DNA of 5,645 bases from assembly GCA_964543935.1 (NCBI GenBank), contig CAZJAK010000115.1, positions 1-5,645 on the forward strand. The letters are read 5' to 3'. Below are positions 5,180 to 5,645 of this stretch, in pieces. A program made the translations under genes and the position numbers. This DNA is from JAAYDK01 sp964543935. Its GTDB lineage: Bacteria > Spirochaetota > Spirochaetia > Sphaerochaetales > Sphaerochaetaceae. The notes beneath the pieces are model-generated. The model did no database searches, was not told where the DNA came from, and was given only the letters and a program-made list of their open reading frames with translations. Each line of letters opens with the position of its first letter. Position 1 is the stretch's first letter.

Positions 5180-5645
5180 TCACTGGTTTCGTGCGGAACG
5201 CTGCACCGTCGGCAATGAGGCTGGCGGTGCGGTGTTGAGCTTGTCGCTGTCAGAAAAAAAACCAATCGGCAGATCGGTATCCACATACACCCGCCATTTT
5301 CCATCGGAAACCCGAAACACCACTCCAATGGACGGTTGCATCATCACCGTTGAATGAATGGTGAAATCAGCATGCAGTTCGGCTCCGACATAGACATCTT
5401 CTTCCCAGGTCAGTCCGGTCGCATCGGCCAAGACGGCTGTCTGGGCAAACAACAAACCACCCATCGCGGTCAATCCACCAAAGGGGACCGGAATGTCCCA
5501 CAGGCCCAAGGGGAAACCCCAGGTCGTTGTCAAGCGGGCTTTGGCCTTGCCTTGTTTGGGTACCCCCCATGCCACATTCCCCTTGGGCAGCAGGGTGTAA
5601 CGGTCGAGCAACTCATCGGAGGTGGCGATCGCATCGATTTCGGCT
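5180..5645 (-). CDS. Beta-rich envelope-type protein, 5' end beyond the window (partial)
   Basis: The minus-strand frame is open from the right edge to a TGA at 5180-5182, giving the last 154 residues of an unrecognised protein. The frame stays open upstream of the TTG at 5609-5611 with no better start, so the gene begins outside the window. Alternating strands such as WEEDVYVGAELHADFTIH, MMQPSIGVVFRV and WRVYVDTDLPIGFF suggest an outer-membrane or periplasmic beta protein. After IGFF comes a low-hydrophobicity tail of 24 residues rich in Ser, Asp, Pro, Arg and Gln that does not look like a barrel end. The junction is a run of eight T on the coding strand (5254-5261). One more T would end the protein at IGFFF, a canonical outer-membrane C-terminus. 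It converges on the preceding gene with only 14 bases between stops. Confidence 0.75.
   Translation of the reverse strand, partial: AEIDAIATSDELLDRYTLLPKGNVAWGVPKQGKAKARLTTTWGFPLGLWDIPVPFGGLTAMGGLLFAQTAVLADATGLTWEEDVYVGAELHADFTIHSTVMMQPSIGVVFRVSDGKWRVYVDTDLPIGFFSDSDKLNTAPPASLPTVQRSARNQ
5203..5230. repeat. Inverted repeat near the convergent gene ends
   Basis: GCACCG (5203-5208) and CGGTGC (5225-5230) form a perfect 6-bp stem around a 16-base loop. It lies inside the annotated tail of the right-edge gene and 37 bases after the stop of the plus-strand barrel gene. No T run follows on either strand, so terminator activity is doubtful. If the right-edge protein really ends at the T8 run, this element becomes intergenic and could serve both genes. 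Confidence 0.35.
5254..5261 (-). repeat. T8 homopolymer inside the coding frame
   Basis: Eight consecutive A on the plus strand are eight T in the coding strand of the right-edge gene, read GGT TTT TTT TCT. With nine T the frame reads GGT TTT TTT TTC TGA, and the stop falls at once. Such runs are prone to replication slippage, transcriptional slippage and sequencing error. Confidence 0.9.

Noticed and set aside
5203..5230. Inverted repeat as an intrinsic terminator
   Set aside because: The 16-base loop is long and no T run follows on either strand, so it is listed only as a repeat.

Overview
The window looks like chromosome of a free-living, double-membraned (Gram-negative type) bacterium with moderately high GC. 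Two products are probable envelope beta-barrel or beta-rich proteins, one with a classical signal peptide and a C-terminal Phe. An exported RCC1-propeller protein is also present. The overall style (small uncharacterised exported proteins, a LacX-type epimerase and an RCC1 protein side by side) would fit a spirochaete such as a Sphaerochaeta relative. That assignment is an impression, not something the sequence proves. There are no rRNA, tRNA, CRISPR, phage or insertion-sequence features.

Layout, left to right. Positions 3-62 may be the C-terminal tail of a plus-strand gene entering from the left. Positions 63-446 hold no convincing gene. A minus-strand gene (447-2261) encodes an exported protein with ankyrin-like repeats, an unrecognised middle domain and a complete seven-repeat RCC1 propeller. 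It diverges from a plus-strand SGNH esterase/acyltransferase gene (2455-3087); each has its own recognisable sigma-70-type promoter in the 193-bp gap. The esterase gene converges on a minus-strand gene for a stand-alone GyrI-like ligand-binding protein (3125-3583). That gene in turn diverges from a plus-strand aldose 1-epimerase-like gene of the LacX type (3687-4565), whose -10 box sits directly before its ATG, so its mRNA is probably leaderless. A 181-residue exported outer-membrane-type protein (4620-5165) follows, probably in the same transcript, with a strong ribosome-binding site and an intervening hairpin. A convergent minus-strand gene (5180 to the right edge, 5' end missing) encodes a beta-rich protein. 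Its reading frame crosses a run of eight T just where a beta-barrel would be expected to end.

The genes do not form one pathway. The epimerase and the SGNH enzyme are cytoplasmic enzymes that could act on sugars or acyl esters, and the GyrI-like protein probably binds a small molecule. The RCC1 protein and the two right-hand proteins belong to the cell envelope. No clearly new multi-gene system is visible. The points most worth checking are the probable leaderless epimerase mRNA, the T8 tract that decides the C-terminus of the right-edge protein, and the exactly 48-residue periodic RCC1 propeller joined to ankyrin repeats.
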